Origin: Pedobacter glucosidilyticus DSM 23534
GTDB taxonomy: Bacteria > Bacteroidota > Bacteroidia > Sphingobacteriales > Sphingobacteriaceae
Reading direction: 5' to 3'
DNA: 64,000 nucleotides
Assembly (NCBI RefSeq): GCF_000425145.1
Contig: NZ_KE384312.1
Location: forward strand, 1 to 64,000
The stretch's first letter is position 1, and each line of letters starts with the position of its first letter. The translations under genes were made by a program, and so were the position numbers. Positions 62,785-64,000 of the stretch are shown here, piece after piece. The notes beneath the pieces are model-generated. The model worked only from the letters and a program-made list of their open reading frames with translations, was not told the DNA's origin and ran no database searches.

Positions 62785-64000
62785 ATGGAAAAAATATATA
62801 GCCTAATAAGCATCTTTTTTTTATTTACGATGGCTGCTATTGCACAGCCTATAGCTTTTCCTGATGCAGAAGGGTTTGGTAAATATACCACTGGCGGTAG
62901 AGGAGGAAAAGTTTATGTAGTAAGCAACTTAGATGATGATGGCGAAGGGAGTTTAAGAGCAGCAGTAACAGCTAAACACCCCAGAATGGTAGTTTTTGCT
63001 ATATCCGGAACTATACATCTAAAATCTCGATTAAATATCAGTAAAAATATAACCATAGCAGGCCAAACCGCACCTGGTGATGGTATTTGTATTGCCGATT
63101 ATCCCGTTAGTTTAGTTGGGGATAATATCATCATCAGATATTTACGCTTTAGATTAGGAGACCGTTACCAAAATAAAGGTAAGGTCCCTGGTTCTGGTAG
63201 CGATGATGCTATGAGTATCTCTAAAAGAAAAAATGTAATAATAGATCATTGTAGTTTTAGTTGGAGTACCGATGAAGTTTTATCAGCCTATGGCGGAGAT
63301 AGCACTACGTTACAATGGAATATTATCTCAGAGCCATTAAACTATTCTTACCATTTTGAAGATGGTGATACCGATTTTGAAAAACATGGTTACGGAGGTA
63401 TTTGGGGTGGTTCAAATTTATCTGCACATCATAATCTTTTTATCCATTGTAACAGCAGATCACCTAGGTTTAACGGTGCTCGTTTAGGTGCAACAGATGA
63501 ATTTGTTGATTTTAGAAATAACGTTATCTACAACTGGGGGCATAATAATATTTACGGAGGCGAGGGAGGTCAATATAATATTGTTAATAATTATTACAAG
63601 TTTGGGCCATCAACCAATAAAAATGTATTATACAGAATTGTTAATCCTTCGGTAGATAAAAATGGTAAACATGGGCAATTTTATGTGGCCGGAAATGTAG
63701 TTTACAAAGCATCAGAAACTACAAAAAATAATCGTAAAGGAGTTCATTTTGATAAAAAAGCTGATAGCTTAAGTAAAGAAAAAGCTATTGTTAAACAGTC
63801 TTTTAAAGTTTTGGATGATGTAAATCAATCCGCAAAGAAAGCTTATAAATTAGTTCTAAAAGGCGTAGGTGCAAGTTATAAAAGAGATACTTTAGATAGC
63901 AGATTGATAAACGATGTTAAGAAACAAAAAGGTAAAATTATCGATGTACAAGGCGGCTTTAAACATGGTACACCGTATGAGCTAAGTAAAATTGCTTGGC
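62785..64000 (+). CDS. Pectate lyase, PL1-like, secreted (copy 3, cut by window end)
   Basis: Starts with ATG directly after the stop of copy 2 (TAA-ATG) and stays open for 405 codons to the window edge. The N-terminus is a plain signal peptide (YSLISIFFLFTMAAIAQ) with no lipobox Cys, so this copy should be released or periplasmic, unlike copies 1 and 2. Lyase motifs: FPDAEGFGKYTTGGRGGKV, IDHCSFSWSTDEV, HGYGGIWGG and NSRSPRFNGA. It has an insert of about 14 residues (SEPLNYSYHFEDGDTDFEKH) before the HGYGGIWGG motif that copies 1 and 2 lack. The 3' end is not seen. Confidence 0.88.
   Translation, partial: MEKIYSLISIFFLFTMAAIAQPIAFPDAEGFGKYTTGGRGGKVYVVSNLDDDGEGSLRAAVTAKHPRMVVFAISGTIHLKSRLNISKNITIAGQTAPGDGICIADYPVSLVGDNIIIRYLRFRLGDRYQNKGKVPGSGSDDAMSISKRKNVIIDHCSFSWSTDEVLSAYGGDSTTLQWNIISEPLNYSYHFEDGDTDFEKHGYGGIWGGSNLSAHHNLFIHCNSRSPRFNGARLGATDEFVDFRNNVIYNWGHNNIYGGEGGQYNIVNNYYKFGPSTNKNVLYRIVNPSVDKNGKHGQFYVAGNVVYKASETTKNNRKGVHFDKKADSLSKEKAIVKQSFKVLDDVNQSAKKAYKLVLKGVGASYKRDTLDSRLINDVKKQKGKIIDVQGGFKHGTPYELSKIAW

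Overview
The window reads as chromosome from a Bacteroidota bacterium, most likely a Sphingobacteriaceae member close to Pedobacter. The reasons are the low-GC coding sequence, -7 boxes of the TAnnTTTG type, SusC/SusD outer-membrane proteins, GldB-like and PorW/SprE-like lipoproteins, an atpB-E-F-H-A-G cluster without atpD/atpC, and lineage-typical families (DUF2911, 7TMR-DISM kinases). Genus is an inference. No rRNA, tRNA or CRISPR array was seen.

Layout. (1) 1-6900 is an accessory region: the 3' end of an IS1182-like transposase, a two-gene DUF262 module resembling GmrSD-type modification-dependent nucleases, a Fic protein, and a DUF6364/PIN toxin-antitoxin pair. The DUF262 pair is bracketed by a 14-bp inverted motif, and related hairpins lie after the DUF262 pair and after the toxin. 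(2) 6943-13905 (minus) is a three-gene run: PorW/SprE-like TPR lipoprotein, class A penicillin-binding protein, uvrC. (3) 14012-21223 (plus) holds an M23 peptidase and a bactofilin running into the F0F1 ATP synthase genes, with a terminator-like hairpin directly after atpE. (4) 21358-32584 is mixed housekeeping: patatin and GldB-like genes, a porin-family protein, nadE, pgi and an M16 peptidase pair, separated by clear intrinsic terminators. (5) 32723-38369 is a xylose locus: xylB, xylA and an SSS symporter, with a divergent LacI-type regulator and a perfect 14-bp palindrome between them. (6) 38446-45717 is a signalling locus. Five minus-strand genes in tight series encode a GNAT-like protein, an E1/ThiF-nitroreductase fusion (Rv1355c family), a 7TMR-DISM histidine kinase, a receiver-kinase hybrid and a receiver. 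A lone receiver gene converges on them. (7) 46086-64000 is a pectin/uronate locus: uxaC, kdgK, kdgA, a hexuronate-type transporter, a LacI regulator, susC, susD, a DUF5123-type surface lipoprotein and three tandem pectate lyases, the last cut by the window edge.

How the parts work together. The pectin locus should cleave polygalacturonate at the cell surface, import oligomers through SusCD, and feed uronates through UxaC and 2-keto-3-deoxygluconate through KdgK/KdgA. The reductase and dehydratase steps and the oligomer-trimming enzymes are not in the window. The xylose locus takes up xylose and converts it to xylulose 5-phosphate.

The best candidate for an undescribed system is the five-gene operon at 38907-45717. 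Two enzyme-like genes that could make or modify a small molecule are co-transcribed with a membrane sensor kinase and its receivers. The accessory modules at 452-6860 with matching ends, and the repeat-rich gap at 50752-51589, are the most unusual non-coding features.
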